A stretch of 64,000 nt of DNA from Acinetobacter sp. ANC 3781 (GTDB lineage: Bacteria > Pseudomonadota > Gammaproteobacteria > Pseudomonadales > Moraxellaceae), in assembly GCF_004331285.1 (NCBI RefSeq), contig NZ_SJOH01000017.1:1-64000 (forward strand), in the 5' to 3' direction. A program made the translations under genes and the position numbers. Below, in pieces: positions 35,582 to 45,977 of the stretch. Each line of letters opens with the position of its first letter. Position 1 is the stretch's first letter. The notes below the pieces were generated by a model. It was given only the letters and a program-made list of their open reading frames with translations. It searched no databases and was not told where the DNA came from.

Positions 35582-37420
35582 TTATTTACCAGAACGGTTA
35601 CGTTTACGTTCGTTCTCAGTCAAGTAACGCTTACGGATACGAATTGACTTAGGAGTTACTTCAACTAATTCATCATCTTCAATGAATTCAAGCGCTTGTT
35701 CAAGCGTGTATTCAATTGCAGGTACTAATGTTAACGCTTCATCTGTACCAGATGCACGTACGTTAGTTAACTGTTTCGCTTTAGTCGGGTTAACTGTCAT
35801 GTCGTCAGAACGTGAGTTAATACCAATGATCATACCTTCGTAAACTTCTAACTGTGGTTTAGCGAATAGACGACCACGGTCTTGAAGAGTGAACAGTGCA
35901 TAGCCAAGGCAAGTACCTTGAACCATAGAAATCAACACACCATTTTGACGTTTCGCAACAGTACCTTGTTTCATTGGACCGTAGTGCGAGAAGCTTGACG
36001 TCATGATCCCTGTACCAGAAGTCATGGTCAGGAATTCTGAACGGAAACCGATCAAGCCACGTGAAGGAACAGTTGCTTCAATACGGATACGGCCTTTGCC
36101 GTCAACTTCCATATTGGTCATTTCGCCTTTACGGTGACCCATTTGTTCCATTACAGAACCTTGGTGTTGTTCTTCAACGTCGAAAGTCACGTTTTCGTAC
36201 GGTTCTTGTTTTACACCGTCAACTTCTTTCAAGATTACTTGCGGACGAGATACACCCATCTCGAAGCCTTCACGACGCATGTTTTCAATCAGAACTGAAA
36301 GGTGAAGTTCACCACGGCCAGATACTTTGAAACGGTCTGGAGAATCAGTATCTTCAACACGTAATGCTACGTTGTGAATCAATTCGCGGTCTAGACGTTC
36401 ACGGATATTACGTGAAGTAACGAATTTACCTTCTTTACCAGCAAACGGTGAGTTGTTTACTTGGAATGTCATGGTTACTGTAGGTTCGTCTACAGACAAT
36501 GGCGGTAAAGCTTCAACATTTTTAGGATCACAAATTGTGTCAGAAATGTTAAGTGCATCAATACCAGTTACACAAACGATGTCACCAGCATTTGCTTCTT
36601 CAATATCTACACGGTCTAAACCATGGTAACCCATAATTTTTAAGATACGACCGTTACGAGTCTTACCTTCTTTATCGATTACAGTAACTTGCGTATTTAA
36701 TTTTACTGAACCACGTTGAATACGACCCACACCGATAACACCTACGAAGCTGTTATAGTCAAGTGAAGACACTTGCATTTGGAATGGACCATCAACGTCA
36801 ACTGCCGGCGGTTCAACGATGTCTACGATTGTTTGGAACAATGGAGTCATGTCATCAGCAAGTTCTTCTGGAGAAGGACCTGCAACACCACGTAAGCCTG
36901 AAGCGTAAACAATTGGGAAGTCTAACTGTTCGTCAGTAGCACCCAGGTTGTCGAACAAGTCAAATACTTGGTCAATTACCCAGTCTGGACGCGCGCTTGG
37001 CTTGTCTACTTTGTTAATGATTACGATTGGCTTTAGACCGCTTGCAAAGGCTTTTGATGTCACAAAACGCGTTTGTGGCATTGGACCTTCTTGAGAGTCA
37101 ACAAGAAGCAATACACAGTCAACCATTGACATTACACGTTCAACTTCACCACCGAAGTCTGCATGTCCCGGGGTGTCCACGATGTTAATGCGATATTCAG
37201 TGTTTGTACGCGCATCTAACCATTTAATTGCAGTGTTTTTTGCAAGAATGGTAATACCACGTTCACTTTCAATAGCGCCAGAATCCATGACACGCTCGAT
37301 CTCACCCGCGCGATCACCGAGAGCACCTGATTGTTGCAAAAGTTTGTCTACAAGAGTGGTTTTACCATGATCGACGTGCGCAATAATGGCGATGTTACGG
37401 AGAGTTTTAATATCTGACAT
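35582..37420 (-). CDS. typA: Ribosome-associated GTPase TypA/BipA
   Basis: Translational GTPase that binds 70S ribosomes and aids 50S assembly and stress or cold growth. It has 612 residues from the ATG at 37420 (an in-frame codon 15 bases earlier is less likely). GTPase motifs: HVDHGKTTL (G1), RGITI (G2), DTPGH (G3), NKVD (G4). The C-terminal domain ends in KRYLTENERKRNRSGK. It diverges from xanP. Confidence 0.96.
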   Translation of the reverse strand: MSDIKTLRNIAIIAHVDHGKTTLVDKLLQQSGALGDRAGEIERVMDSGAIESERGITILAKNTAIKWLDARTNTEYRINIVDTPGHADFGGEVERVMSMVDCVLLLVDSQEGPMPQTRFVTSKAFASGLKPIVIINKVDKPSARPDWVIDQVFDLFDNLGATDEQLDFPIVYASGLRGVAGPSPEELADDMTPLFQTIVDIVEPPAVDVDGPFQMQVSSLDYNSFVGVIGVGRIQRGSVKLNTQVTVIDKEGKTRNGRILKIMGYHGLDRVDIEEANAGDIVCVTGIDALNISDTICDPKNVEALPPLSVDEPTVTMTFQVNNSPFAGKEGKFVTSRNIRERLDRELIHNVALRVEDTDSPDRFKVSGRGELHLSVLIENMRREGFEMGVSRPQVILKEVDGVKQEPYENVTFDVEEQHQGSVMEQMGHRKGEMTNMEVDGKGRIRIEATVPSRGLIGFRSEFLTMTSGTGIMTSSFSHYGPMKQGTVAKRQNGVLISMVQGTCLGYALFTLQDRGRLFAKPQLEVYEGMIIGINSRSDDMTVNPTKAKQLTNVRASGTDEALTLVPAIEYTLEQALEFIEDDELVEVTPKSIRIRKRYLTENERKRNRSGK

Positions 37421-37592
37421 GTATATTCGATGCATATTTAATTTGAGGGCAAATTATACAGAAAAATACAAAGTTTTAGTAGTGACAGTTCAGTGACAGT
37501 TACAAGTTTTTTTGACAAATCAGGCTTTTTTTCATTTGTAATGTCCTGTAACTCGATTAGAATAACGGCAAATTGCTGCTGTACCTTCTTAC

Positions 37593-38963
37593 ATGTCTGA
37601 TTTAAATACCCCTCCCGAACAAAAAGAGCGCCTTGATTTGGTCTATGGATTGAATGATCGCCCTCAACCCGTCATCGCGTTTTTGGCTGCACTGCAACAT
37701 TTACTTGCAATTATTGTCCCGATTGTCACGCCCGGTTTGCTGATTTGTTTAGCCCTCGGTGTTTCAAAAGAAGACACCAATATGATTCTTTCAATGTCAT
37801 TGGTGATCTCGGGCATTGCCACCTTTTTACAATGTAAGAAGGTCGGTCCTTTTGGGGCAGGTTTGCTGATTGTTCAAGGTACCAGCTTCAACTTTATTGG
37901 CCCAATTATAGGGATTGGCTCGGCAATGGTCGCTGCGGGTACCCCGGTTGAAGCCGTCATGGCCTCTATTTTTGGTGTGGTGATTGCTGGCTCATTTATT
38001 GAAATGGGTGTTTCACGCGTCTTACCTTGGGTGAAAAAGCTCATTACTCCGCTTGTTACGGGTATTGTTGTTCTGCTGATTGGTTTGACCTTGATTAAAG
38101 AAGGTCTAATTAGTATGGGGGGCGGTTATCAGGCAATGAGCGATAAAACGTTCGCTAACGCTGATAACCTGATCATGTCATGTAGCGTTCTGGCGGTTAT
38201 TATTATTTTGAATCGTATCCGTATTACTTGGGTAAAAAGCTCGGCGATTCTAATTGCTTTAATCATTGGCTATACCCTTGCAGGCTTCATGGGACATCTT
38301 GATTTTTCCGGCTTAAAAGATGCACCAATTGTTCAAATTCCGACCCCGATGCACTTTGGTTTAAGTTTCTCCTGGAGCTTGTTTATTCCAATGGCATTTA
38401 TTTATCTGGTAACGTCGCTAGAAGCGATTGGTGACATCACCGCAACTTCTAAAATTTCAAACCAACCGGTAGATGGTCCGAAATGGATGGAACGTATTAA
38501 AGGTGGTGTACTTGTAAATGGTGCAAACTCTTTCTTAGCCGGTATTTTTAATACTTTCCCAAGTTCTGTATTTGCACAAAATAACGGTGTGATTCAACTG
38601 ACGGGTGTTGCCAGCCGTTATGTCGGTATCTGGATTGCAGCTTTATTGGTGATTCTTGGATTGCTTCCTGCGGTTGCGGGTGTCATTCAAGCGGTTCCTC
38701 AAGCCGTGTTGGGTGGTGCTGTTATGGTAATGTTTGGTGCTGTTGCAGCTTCTGGGATCAATATCCTTTCAGGTGTGCAACTTGACCGTCGTGCGTTATT
38801 GATTATTGCAATCTCACTTGCCCTCGGTTTGGGGGTTGCACAAGTGCCACAAATTCTTGAACACTTGCCTGAATTATTCCGTAACATCTTCAGTTCAGGT
38901 GTGGCTACAGGGGGTATTGCAGCATTGTTATTAAATATTATTCTTCCTGAGTCGAAGAAATAA
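37593..38963 (+). CDS. xanP: Xanthine:H+ symporter, NCS2 family
   Basis: A 456-residue nucleobase-ascorbate family symporter with about 14 membrane spans. It follows E. coli XanP closely: LQHLLAIIVPIVTPGLLI, IVQGTSFNF, ITSLEAIGDITATS-like (here VTSLEAIGDITATS) with the substrate-site glutamate, the NAT signature QNNGVIQLTGVASRYVG, and LGGAVMVMFG. Xanthine is the likely substrate; other purines or uracil cannot be excluded. Confidence 0.87.
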   Translation: MSDLNTPPEQKERLDLVYGLNDRPQPVIAFLAALQHLLAIIVPIVTPGLLICLALGVSKEDTNMILSMSLVISGIATFLQCKKVGPFGAGLLIVQGTSFNFIGPIIGIGSAMVAAGTPVEAVMASIFGVVIAGSFIEMGVSRVLPWVKKLITPLVTGIVVLLIGLTLIKEGLISMGGGYQAMSDKTFANADNLIMSCSVLAVIIILNRIRITWVKSSAILIALIIGYTLAGFMGHLDFSGLKDAPIVQIPTPMHFGLSFSWSLFIPMAFIYLVTSLEAIGDITATSKISNQPVDGPKWMERIKGGVLVNGANSFLAGIFNTFPSSVFAQNNGVIQLTGVASRYVGIWIAALLVILGLLPAVAGVIQAVPQAVLGGAVMVMFGAVAASGINILSGVQLDRRALLIIAISLALGLGVAQVPQILEHLPELFRNIFSSGVATGGIAALLLNIILPESKK

Positions 38964-38978
38964 TTTCATTTCAGCATC

Positions 38979-39011
38979 AACTCTGCCCAGCATTGTCTGG
39001 GCAGAGTTTTT
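38979..39011 (+). terminator. Terminator after xanP
   Basis: AACTCTGCCCAG (38979-38990) pairs with CTGGGCAGAGTT, followed by Ts, 15 bases past the xanP stop. Confidence 0.88.
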
Positions 39012-39029
39012 CAATGGCGAGATAAAAAA

Positions 39030-40064
39030 ATGGATCCAAGAAGTGAAGTTGTCATTCGACAGCATGAATATCTTTCAGGACGTATATTGTTGGTTAATGC
39101 ACCAACAGATGACTTACTTTCCAATTTAGAGAAAGACATTACTCCCTGTTTATGGACATGGAATTATAATGAATTTCAATATTTTCAGTCACAACAAGCC
39201 AATGTCCATTTTGGTGTCGACCTTCCTGAGGCTGATTTTGATCAAGCGATCATTTTTGTGCCGAAGTCAAAAGAATTATTAAATTATATCTTACACAATG
39301 TCGTAAGCCGTTTAAGTTTAGGTTCTTCTATCTTTCTGGTTGGTGAAAAAAAAGCCGGTGTCGAACGCGCAGCCAAACAACTGCAACCTTATGGCAAAGC
39401 CCTTAAACTCGATAGCGCACGTCATTGTCAAATGTGGCAACTCACCATTGAATCAACAGTGACTGCGAAAACTTTGGCAGATTGGGCGCAGCAATATACG
39501 GTCGCGACGCCTAGAGGTGATTTAACCATCTGCGCTCTTCCGGGTGTATTTAGTCAAAATCGCTTAGATCTAGGCACAGCCGTATTGTTGCCTTTTTTAT
39601 CGCAAGTGACTTCAGGTAAAATTGCTGACTTTGGCTGTGGTGCGGGGGTAATCAGTGCTTATTTAGCTAAACTGAATCCTAAAAACCGAATTTTCGCGAT
39701 GGATGTCGATGCCTTTGCGTTGGCGTCTACCCGAATGACCTTTGAAAAAAATGATCTTGCACCAGAACAACTTGAAATTACCGCAGTGACAGGTATTGAG
39801 GATGCTCCTCTCTTCTTGCATGCCATCGTCAGCAATCCCCCTTTCCATCAGGGTATTCAAACCAATTACAACGCCAGTGAAAGTTTATGCAAAACTTCAC
39901 GACGTCATTTAAAATCGGGCGGCGAATTATGGATTGTAGCAAACCGCTTTTTAAATTATCCATTATTAATTGAGCAGAATTTTGGTCAGTGTACAACCAA
40001 AGCCGATCAACAAGGCTTTAAAGTGTTGTTCGCCAAAATGCAAAAAAATGTTAAGGAACAATGA
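39030..40064 (+). CDS. rsmC: 16S rRNA (guanine1207-N2)-methyltransferase RsmC
   Basis: A 344-residue SAM methyltransferase of the RsmC type, made of a non-catalytic N-terminal MTase-like half and a catalytic C-terminal half. [19 protein letters not shown] is the SAM motif and SNPPFHQG the catalytic NPPF motif (~272-279). The last base pairs overlap the start of lysP. Confidence 0.9.
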   Translation: MDPRSEVVIRQHEYLSGRILLVNAPTDDLLSNLEKDITPCLWTWNYNEFQYFQSQQANVHFGVDLPEADFDQAIIFVPKSKELLNYILHNVVSRLSLGSSIFLVGEKKAGVERAAKQLQPYGKALKLDSARHCQMWQLTIESTVTAKTLADWAQQYTVATPRGDLTICALPGVFSQNRLDLGTAVLLPFLSQVTSGKIADFGCGAGVISAYLAKLNPKNRIFAMDVDAFALASTRMTFEKNDLAPEQLEITAVTGIEDAPLFLHAIVSNPPFHQGIQTNYNASESLCKTSRRHLKSGGELWIVANRFLNYPLLIEQNFGQCTTKADQQGFKVLFAKMQKNVKEQ

Positions 40065-41530
40065 TGAGCGAAACAGATCAACCCCACCTGCAGCGTAAGC
40101 TTGGTGCTCGCCATCTCAATATGATTGCCATTGGCGGTTCCATCGGTACAGGATTATTCTTGGCTTCTGGTGCAACCATTGCAAATGCAGGTCCTGGCGG
40201 CGCATTACTTGCTTATGCCCTAATTGGTTTAATGATTTATTTCTTAATGACGAGTTTGGGCGAGTTGGCCACACACAACCCCACTTCAGGTGCATTTTTC
40301 ACCTATGGGACTAAATATGTGGAAGGTGGTTTTGGATTCGCTTTAGGCTGGAACTATTGGTACAACTGGGCCATCACCGTTGCTTTTGAACTGGTTGCGG
40401 TACAGTTTATTATGAAATTCTGGTTCCCTGATATTCCAGGCTTCTACTGGAGTGCCATTTTTCTGGCCATTATTTTTGGTATTAATGCCCTGACGGTCAA
40501 AGGCTTTGGTGAAACTGAATTCTTATTCTCTTTGGTCAAAGTCATTGCGATTATTGTCTTTATCATTATTGGTATTGCCATGATTGCCAAAATCATGCTG
40601 ACCCCGGATATGGTCACTTTCTCCAACTGGACTAAAGGTGATGCACCGTTTGTTGGCGGCTTACAAGCCATGATTGGTGTGGCCATGATTGCCGGCTTCT
40701 CGTTCCAGGGAACCGAGATGGTGGGGGTTGCAGCGGGTGAATCTAAAGATCCTAAAAAAACTATCCCTGTTGCCATCAAGCAAATTTTCTGGCGTATTTT
40801 ATTGTTTTACGTAGTGTGTATTTTCATTATCGGCACCTTAGTTGCTTATGATGATCCACGTTTATTACAAGCCGCTGCCAGTGAAAATATCACCCTTTCA
40901 CCCTTTACATTGTTGTATGAAAAAGCAGGTTTTGCCTTTGCTGCAGGTTTAATGAATGCGGTGATTCTGACTGCAATATTGTCTGCAGGTAACTCAGGTA
41001 TGTATTCATCTACGCGTATGCTATTTGATATGGCACGTCAGGGACGCGCACCGAAATGGTTTGCTAAACTCGACCCTCGTGGCGTACCGATGAATGCGCT
41101 TTATGCCACCACTGCAATTGCTGCACTCTGCTTTTTGACGACATTTATTGGCGAACAAGAAGTGTTTAACTGGCTGCTGAATATGTCCGGGATGTGTGGT
41201 TTTATTGTCTGGTTAGGTATTGCCATTTCACATTACCGTTTCCGTAAAGGCTATTTAGCACAAGGCTATAAACTTGAAGATTTAGCTTATACAGCCAAGT
41301 TTTTCCCTTTTGCACCATGGTTCGCCTTCATTCTCTGCTCGATCATTATTCTAGGTCAGAACTATGAAGCATTGATTGGTGGAAAAATTGACTGGTTAGG
41401 TTTGCTTTCAACTTATATCAGTATTCCGCTCTTTCTTGTGATCTGGTTAGGGTATAAATGGAAACATAAAACCAAACTGATTCCATATCAAGAAATGGAT
41501 GTTCAACCTGTAAATGTAGAACGTGATTGA
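40064..41530 (+). CDS. lysP: Lysine-specific permease LysP-like
   Basis: A 488-residue APC amino acid permease with about 12 helices. It matches E. coli LysP: ARHLNMIAIGGSIGTGLFLASGATI, GFALGWNYWYNWAI, MIGVAMIAGFSFQGTEMVGVAAGES, NAVILTAILSAGNSGMY and ISHYRFRKGYLAQG. Two consecutive ATGs exist (40061 and 40064); AAGGA spacing fits the second better. It overlaps the rsmC stop, so translational coupling is likely. LysP in E. coli also acts as a lysine sensor through CadC. Confidence 0.87.
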   Translation: MSETDQPHLQRKLGARHLNMIAIGGSIGTGLFLASGATIANAGPGGALLAYALIGLMIYFLMTSLGELATHNPTSGAFFTYGTKYVEGGFGFALGWNYWYNWAITVAFELVAVQFIMKFWFPDIPGFYWSAIFLAIIFGINALTVKGFGETEFLFSLVKVIAIIVFIIIGIAMIAKIMLTPDMVTFSNWTKGDAPFVGGLQAMIGVAMIAGFSFQGTEMVGVAAGESKDPKKTIPVAIKQIFWRILLFYVVCIFIIGTLVAYDDPRLLQAAASENITLSPFTLLYEKAGFAFAAGLMNAVILTAILSAGNSGMYSSTRMLFDMARQGRAPKWFAKLDPRGVPMNALYATTAIAALCFLTTFIGEQEVFNWLLNMSGMCGFIVWLGIAISHYRFRKGYLAQGYKLEDLAYTAKFFPFAPWFAFILCSIIILGQNYEALIGGKIDWLGLLSTYISIPLFLVIWLGYKWKHKTKLIPYQEMDVQPVNVERD

Positions 41531-41540
41531 GCTTTTATTT

Positions 41541-41568
41541 AAAAAAACAGCCTTAGGGCTGTTTTTTT
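41541..41568 (+). terminator. Terminator after lysP
   Basis: AAAAAAACAGCC pairs with GGCTGTTTTTTT, 10 bases past the stop. Confidence 0.88.
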
Positions 41569-41599
41569 ATACTACTGTCCTTGCCACTTGAATGCACTT

Positions 41600-42436
41600 T
41601 TATAATACCGAACCTGCTGCAAAAAATTGTTTTAAAGCAAAACTAACTTCATTCTTATGCGTAGTACACAAACCATGTGAAGCGCCTTTAATTTGCTCCT
41701 CTACGCCGTGCTTTAAAAGTTTTAATGTGTGTTGACTACAAATTTCTGGAGGTACAATTTCATCTGCAGTCCCATAAAGCACCAAAGTCGGCACCGTGAT
41801 CTGTTTTAAATCTTCGCGCAAATCTGTTTCTGAAAAAGCCTCAATACAATCATAATGTGCTTTGATCGACCCCTGCATAGCGATACGCCAAAAATTTTGC
41901 ACTACACCTTCAGATTTTTTATTGAATAATTTGTCGTAACCATAAAACTTCTTAGCAAAATCCAGATAAAAATCAGCTCTGTTATCCAATAAATTTGCAC
42001 GCATTTCATCAAATACTTCTGGATCAACTCCGTCTGGATAATCCTCTCGCTTAATCATTAAAGGAGTTACAGCAGCAATTAACGCAAGCTTAGTGACCTT
42101 CTGCTGTCCATATTTTGCCGTATAACGGGTGACAACTGCTCCACCGGTAGAATGCCCAACTAAAGCAAAATTATCTAAATTCAAATGTTCAATCAATTGA
42201 TGTAAATCTTTTGCATATTGGTCAATAGTATGTCCAGCCCATGGTTGACTTGACCGCCCATGTCCACGCCGATCAAATGCAATGACCCGATAGCCATGTT
42301 CAGCTAAAAATAACATTTGGTCTTCAAAAGCATCACTGGATAAAGGCCATCCATGTGAAAAGACAATTACAGCACCCTCCCCCCAATCTTTATAATAAAT
42401 GGAGCTGCCATCTTCAGTCGTTAGCATCTGTGTCAT
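41600..42436 (-). CDS. Alpha/beta-hydrolase, non-heme chloroperoxidase/esterase type
   Basis: A 278-residue alpha/beta-hydrolase. Nucleophile elbow GHSTGG (Ser ~96), oxyanion region SHGWPLSS, FDRRGHGRSSQPW and a C-terminal ASHGLCTTHK with the catalytic His. These are typical of the perhydrolase/arylesterase group. Signal peptide absent, so it is cytosolic. Substrate not identifiable. Confidence 0.86.
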   Translation of the reverse strand: MTQMLTTEDGSSIYYKDWGEGAVIVFSHGWPLSSDAFEDQMLFLAEHGYRVIAFDRRGHGRSSQPWAGHTIDQYAKDLHQLIEHLNLDNFALVGHSTGGAVVTRYTAKYGQQKVTKLALIAAVTPLMIKREDYPDGVDPEVFDEMRANLLDNRADFYLDFAKKFYGYDKLFNKKSEGVVQNFWRIAMQGSIKAHYDCIEAFSETDLREDLKQITVPTLVLYGTADEIVPPEICSQHTLKLLKHGVEEQIKGASHGLCTTHKNEVSFALKQFFAAGSVL

Positions 42437-42530
42437 TGCTTACCCTGTTTTTATTGTATAGGAATATTTATTAGAACAAGATAAAAATAAAACAGTGTAT
42501 TAAACAAGTTATGCTTATGTAGCGAGTATA

Positions 42531-42558
42531 AAAAAAGCAGCCCTAAGGCTGCTTTTTT
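42531..42558 (-). terminator. Terminator after ompA
   Basis: AAAAAAGCAGCC pairs with GGCTGCTTTTTT, 21 bases beyond the ompA stop on the minus strand. Confidence 0.88.
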
Positions 42559-42578
42559 CAGATCAGATCAATAATTAA

Positions 42579-43622
42579 TTATTGAGCTTGAGTTGGTTCA
42601 GCAACAACTGTGCGGCTACCAGAAATTGTCGCGAATACACGACGGTTCATAGCACGGCCTTCTTTAGTGTTGTTGTCAGCAATCGGTTGATCCCAAGCGA
42701 AACCTTGAGTAGACAAACGAGCTGGATCTACATTGTATTCATTTACAAGTGAAGATTTAACAGAGTTAGCACGAGCTAAAGATAAACGTTCGTTCAATGC
42801 ACGTGGACCAGTGTTATCTGTATGGCCTTCGATGCGAGCAGTAGCGTTTGGATATTCAACTAACTTCTCAGCAACTTTAGCAATTTCTGGTTTGTACTGA
42901 TCTTTGATGTTTGATTTGTTTGTATCAAAGAACACACGAAGTTCCATGTTAAGGTCTTCGGTCAACTCTTGTGGAGCTGGTTGAACTGGAGCTACAGGTT
43001 CAACTGGCGCAACTTCAACTACAGGAGCAGCTGGCTTCAAGTGACCACCAAGAACTACGTTAAGACCAGCTAAAGCTGTATAGTTCCAGAAATCTTCATC
43101 GATGTTATAGGTAGCACGAGCTTCAGTACGAAGAGATAAAGCATCGTTTAAGCGCCAGAAAGCACCAAGACCAGCATTACCTAAAGTACCTTCTTCTTCA
43201 AGACCACGTGTATCACGACCAGCAGCACTATCAAGCTCATATTTATAGTGACCAGCACCTAACAATACATATGGCTTGATTTTGCTGTCGTAATTTTTAG
43301 TGATCAAATCAGAAGTAGCATAGAAGTTACCATTGATTTGAGTTTGTTTATATTCACCCTGGTTGAAATCTGAATCACCTTTAACTTGGTTATATTCAGC
43401 TTCAAAACCTAACCATGGAGTTAATTCAACACCAAGTGCAGCACCAACGAATAAATCGTCTTGAAGCTCTTGGCCACCATTTGTTAGGTTGCCACGGCTG
43501 TTATTGTGTTGAGTGTCTTGGAAAGTGTAACCAAGCATTAATGGTGTAATAGTTACGCCAGCGTTAGCAGCAGCTAAAGGTGCAGCAACGAGCATTGCTA
43601 ATGCAATACGACTCATTTTCAT
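42579..43622 (-). CDS. ompA: Outer-membrane protein OmpA
   Basis: A 347-residue OmpA with a signal peptide ([18 protein letters not shown]), an 8-stranded barrel to about residue 200, a proline-rich hinge ([17 protein letters not shown]), and an OmpA C-terminal peptidoglycan-binding domain ([27 protein letters not shown]). The ATG at 43622 has a clear GAGG 9 bases upstream, ruling out the longer frame. The porin/virulence role of Acinetobacter OmpA is known; here it is monocistronic. Confidence 0.95.
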   Translation of the reverse strand: MKMSRIALAMLVAAPLAAANAGVTITPLMLGYTFQDTQHNNSRGNLTNGGQELQDDLFVGAALGVELTPWLGFEAEYNQVKGDSDFNQGEYKQTQINGNFYATSDLITKNYDSKIKPYVLLGAGHYKYELDSAAGRDTRGLEEEGTLGNAGLGAFWRLNDALSLRTEARATYNIDEDFWNYTALAGLNVVLGGHLKPAAPVVEVAPVEPVAPVQPAPQELTEDLNMELRVFFDTNKSNIKDQYKPEIAKVAEKLVEYPNATARIEGHTDNTGPRALNERLSLARANSVKSSLVNEYNVDPARLSTQGFAWDQPIADNNTKEGRAMNRRVFATISGSRTVVAEPTQAQ

Positions 43623-43993
43623 GGAATTATCCTCCAGAGATAACAATTGTTGTTCAAGCTCAAGCCTAAATTTGGGCTATCCTGAGATAGGCTTTCCAAT
43701 ACCCCAGTTTTATTTTTAAGCCATTCACTTTGAATCATACAAACACTTTATTTTTTTTCCAAGTGCTTGATAATTTTAATCAAGTAAATTATTGACAAAA
43801 TTACTTACAATTTCCGTTGTAATTCGGTAATTTTTTACTCAATTTATTCTTATGAATAGCTTATTGTCACTTGCTAAATTATTTTAACAGCTTTCTTAAA
43901 AGTTGAGTAATAAATATTAGCTTTAAAAAACCATTAAAAAACAAAATATTAATAACACAAATAACTAAAATAATATATTACAAGGTTAATTTA
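43623..43993. other. AT-rich divergent promoter region between ompA and the pseudopilin
   Basis: About 370 bases; the stretch near ompA carries the Shine-Dalgarno and a long untranslated leader. No hairpin terminator or RNA is recognisable. The remaining part is extremely AT-rich. Confidence 0.5.
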
Positions 43994-44515
43994 ATGATTT
44001 CCAAACAAAAAAATGGTTTTACGCTCGTTGAACTCATCGTTACGCTCGCTATTTTAGCGATTATGACGACCATCGCTTTACCTTATTTTCACGACATAAT
44101 GGCAAGACAAGAAGTCAAAAATATTACAAACAAATTGATTTCAAGTATTCAATTAGCAAAATCCCATGCTGCCATACATCACACCAATGTCGTGCTCTGT
44201 CCTAGCCAAAATAAAGTGAGTTGCCAAGCAAGTCATTGGAATTCAGGTTTTATTGTTTTTTTAGATAGTAATAAAAATAGACAGGTGGATGCGGATGAAA
44301 AAATTGTCTTTACGGAATCAACTGAGCTGAAATATGGAAATTTAGATTGGAGAGGTACGTTAAGGACGCCAAGTGTAACTTTTCAAGCTGAAAATGGGCT
44401 TCCGAATGGATCAAATGGCAGTTTTTATTATTGTTCTCATTATCAACAAACTCACTATAAAATTTTATTGAGTAGGATGGGACATACCCGTATTGAGAAT
44501 CCACTCACTTGCTAA
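43994..44515 (+). CDS. Type IV pilus/type II secretion minor pseudopilin (FimT/GspH family)
   Basis: A 173-residue prepilin-like protein. The class III leader KNGFTLVELIVTLAILAIM gives a prepilin-peptidase cleavage before Phe (Gly-Phe with Glu5). The C-terminal GspH-type region contains CPSQNKVSCQASHWNSGFIVF and a second Cys pair. It stands alone; other pil or gsp genes are absent from the window. It may be an orphan minor pilin, such as FimT, which binds DNA in natural transformation of other bacteria. Confidence 0.85.
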   Translation: MISKQKNGFTLVELIVTLAILAIMTTIALPYFHDIMARQEVKNITNKLISSIQLAKSHAAIHHTNVVLCPSQNKVSCQASHWNSGFIVFLDSNKNRQVDADEKIVFTESTELKYGNLDWRGTLRTPSVTFQAENGLPNGSNGSFYYCSHYQQTHYKILLSRMGHTRIENPLTC

Positions 44516-44630
44516 AAACTTATCAGTCTAAAGGCGTAGAACAAACAGACTTTATTCCTGTTCATTTTTCCATATACTGCTTATGTTTGTAAAACAATCC
44601 CCTAAAAAGTAAATCTCGGAGAGAACAAAA

Positions 44631-45806
44631 ATGACAGACATCGTAATTGTAAATGGCGCACGTACAGCTATGGGCGGTTTTCAGGGTAGCTTAGCGGGTT
44701 TAACAGCGCCTGAGCTTGGTGCAGCTTCAATTAAAGAAGCAATTGCGCGTGCAGGATTACAACCAACGGATGTCGAAGAAGTCATTATGGGCTGTGTACT
44801 CCCTGCCGGTTTAAAGCAAGGCCCTGCGCGTCAAGCAATGCGTCAAGCCGGTCTGCCTGATTCAACTGGAGCAGTCACCATCAATAAACTCTGTGGCTCG
44901 GGCATGAAAGCTGTCATGCAGGCTGCCGATATGATCAAAGCAGCTTCTGCTGAAATTGTGGTGGCTGGCGGTATGGAATCAATGAGCAATGCACCTTATG
45001 TGTTGACCAAAGCACGTGCAGGCTATCGCATGGGCCATGGTGATGTGAAAGATCACATGTTCCTCGATGGTCTAGAAGATGCTGAAACAGGCCGCTTGAT
45101 GGGTTCATTCGCTCAAGACATGGCAAACAATAAAGGCTATACCCGTGAACAAATGGATGATTTTGCCATTCGTTCTTTAAAACGTGCTCAGACTGCTATT
45201 ACTGAAGGCTATTTTGCCGATGAAATTGTTCCAGTTACCGTGAAATCTCGTAAAGGCGATGTGGTTGTAGATAAAGATGAGCAACCTTTTAATGCCAATA
45301 TCGATAAAATTCCAACTTTACGTCCTGCATTTGCAAAAGACGGGACAATTACTGCTGCAAATGCCAGCTCAATTTCAGATGGTGCTTCTGCCCTAGTATT
45401 GACCTCTTCAGAACATGCTACGGCAAAAGGTTTAAACCCTTTGGCAAAAATTGTGGCATATGCTTCGAATTCACAACATCCTTCTGAATTTACTATTGCT
45501 CCTGTAGGTGCAATTCAAAAAGTTCTAGATAAATCGGGGTGGAAGGTTGAGGATATTGACCTATGGGAAATTAATGAAGCCTTTGCAATGGTAACGATGT
45601 GTCCGATCGACGAATTCAAGTTAGATCCTGAGAAAGTGAACATCAATGGAGGAGCATGTGCTCTCGGTCATCCTGTCGGATCTACTGGTTCGCGTATAAT
45701 CTTAACCTTAATCCATGCGTTGAAACGTACAGGTGGCAAACGTGGTATTGCGGCACTGTGTATCGGTGGCGGTGAAGCAACTGCTGTGGCGATTGAATTG
45801 CTTTAA
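44631..45806 (+). CDS. Acetyl-CoA C-acetyltransferase (thiolase)
   Basis: A 391-residue thiolase condensing or cleaving acetyl-CoA/acetoacetyl-CoA. Active-site cysteine in NKLCGSGMKAV (~88), NEAFAM and the C-terminal GGACALGHPVGSTGSR with His and Cys (IGGGEATA tail). A good Shine-Dalgarno (GGAGAG) precedes the ATG. It is followed by a terminator and not linked to phaB/atoAD, so a biosynthetic thiolase (AtoB/PhaA) or a degradative one both remain possible. A second thiolase is at 55480. Confidence 0.9.
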   Translation: MTDIVIVNGARTAMGGFQGSLAGLTAPELGAASIKEAIARAGLQPTDVEEVIMGCVLPAGLKQGPARQAMRQAGLPDSTGAVTINKLCGSGMKAVMQAADMIKAASAEIVVAGGMESMSNAPYVLTKARAGYRMGHGDVKDHMFLDGLEDAETGRLMGSFAQDMANNKGYTREQMDDFAIRSLKRAQTAITEGYFADEIVPVTVKSRKGDVVVDKDEQPFNANIDKIPTLRPAFAKDGTITAANASSISDGASALVLTSSEHATAKGLNPLAKIVAYASNSQHPSEFTIAPVGAIQKVLDKSGWKVEDIDLWEINEAFAMVTMCPIDEFKLDPEKVNINGGACALGHPVGSTGSRIILTLIHALKRTGGKRGIAALCIGGGEATAVAIELL

Positions 45807-45850
45807 CTTCCTTGCGAAGCAGTGTTCCTCATCTCTCCCCTAAGGAGAAA

Positions 45851-45890
45851 GCATAAAAAAATCTCTCCACTTGGAGGGATTTTTTTATGC
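45851..45890 (+). terminator. Terminator after the thiolase
   Basis: GCATAAAAAAATC..CTCC pairs with GGAGGGATTTTTTTATGC over a 40-base span, a strong stem with outer matching ends. Confidence 0.85.
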
Positions 45891-45977
45891 TTACACTTTT
45901 TCATATTTTTATTATCAAAATTTAAGCTTAAGCCTGCTAAATTAAATCTGAACAAAACAACAAAAACAGGCTTTTCC

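Noticed and set aside
45822..45977. A longer N terminus for the VOC protein
   Set aside because: The extension would pass through the strong thiolase terminator and has no family similarity; the ATG at 45978 starts the VOC fold.
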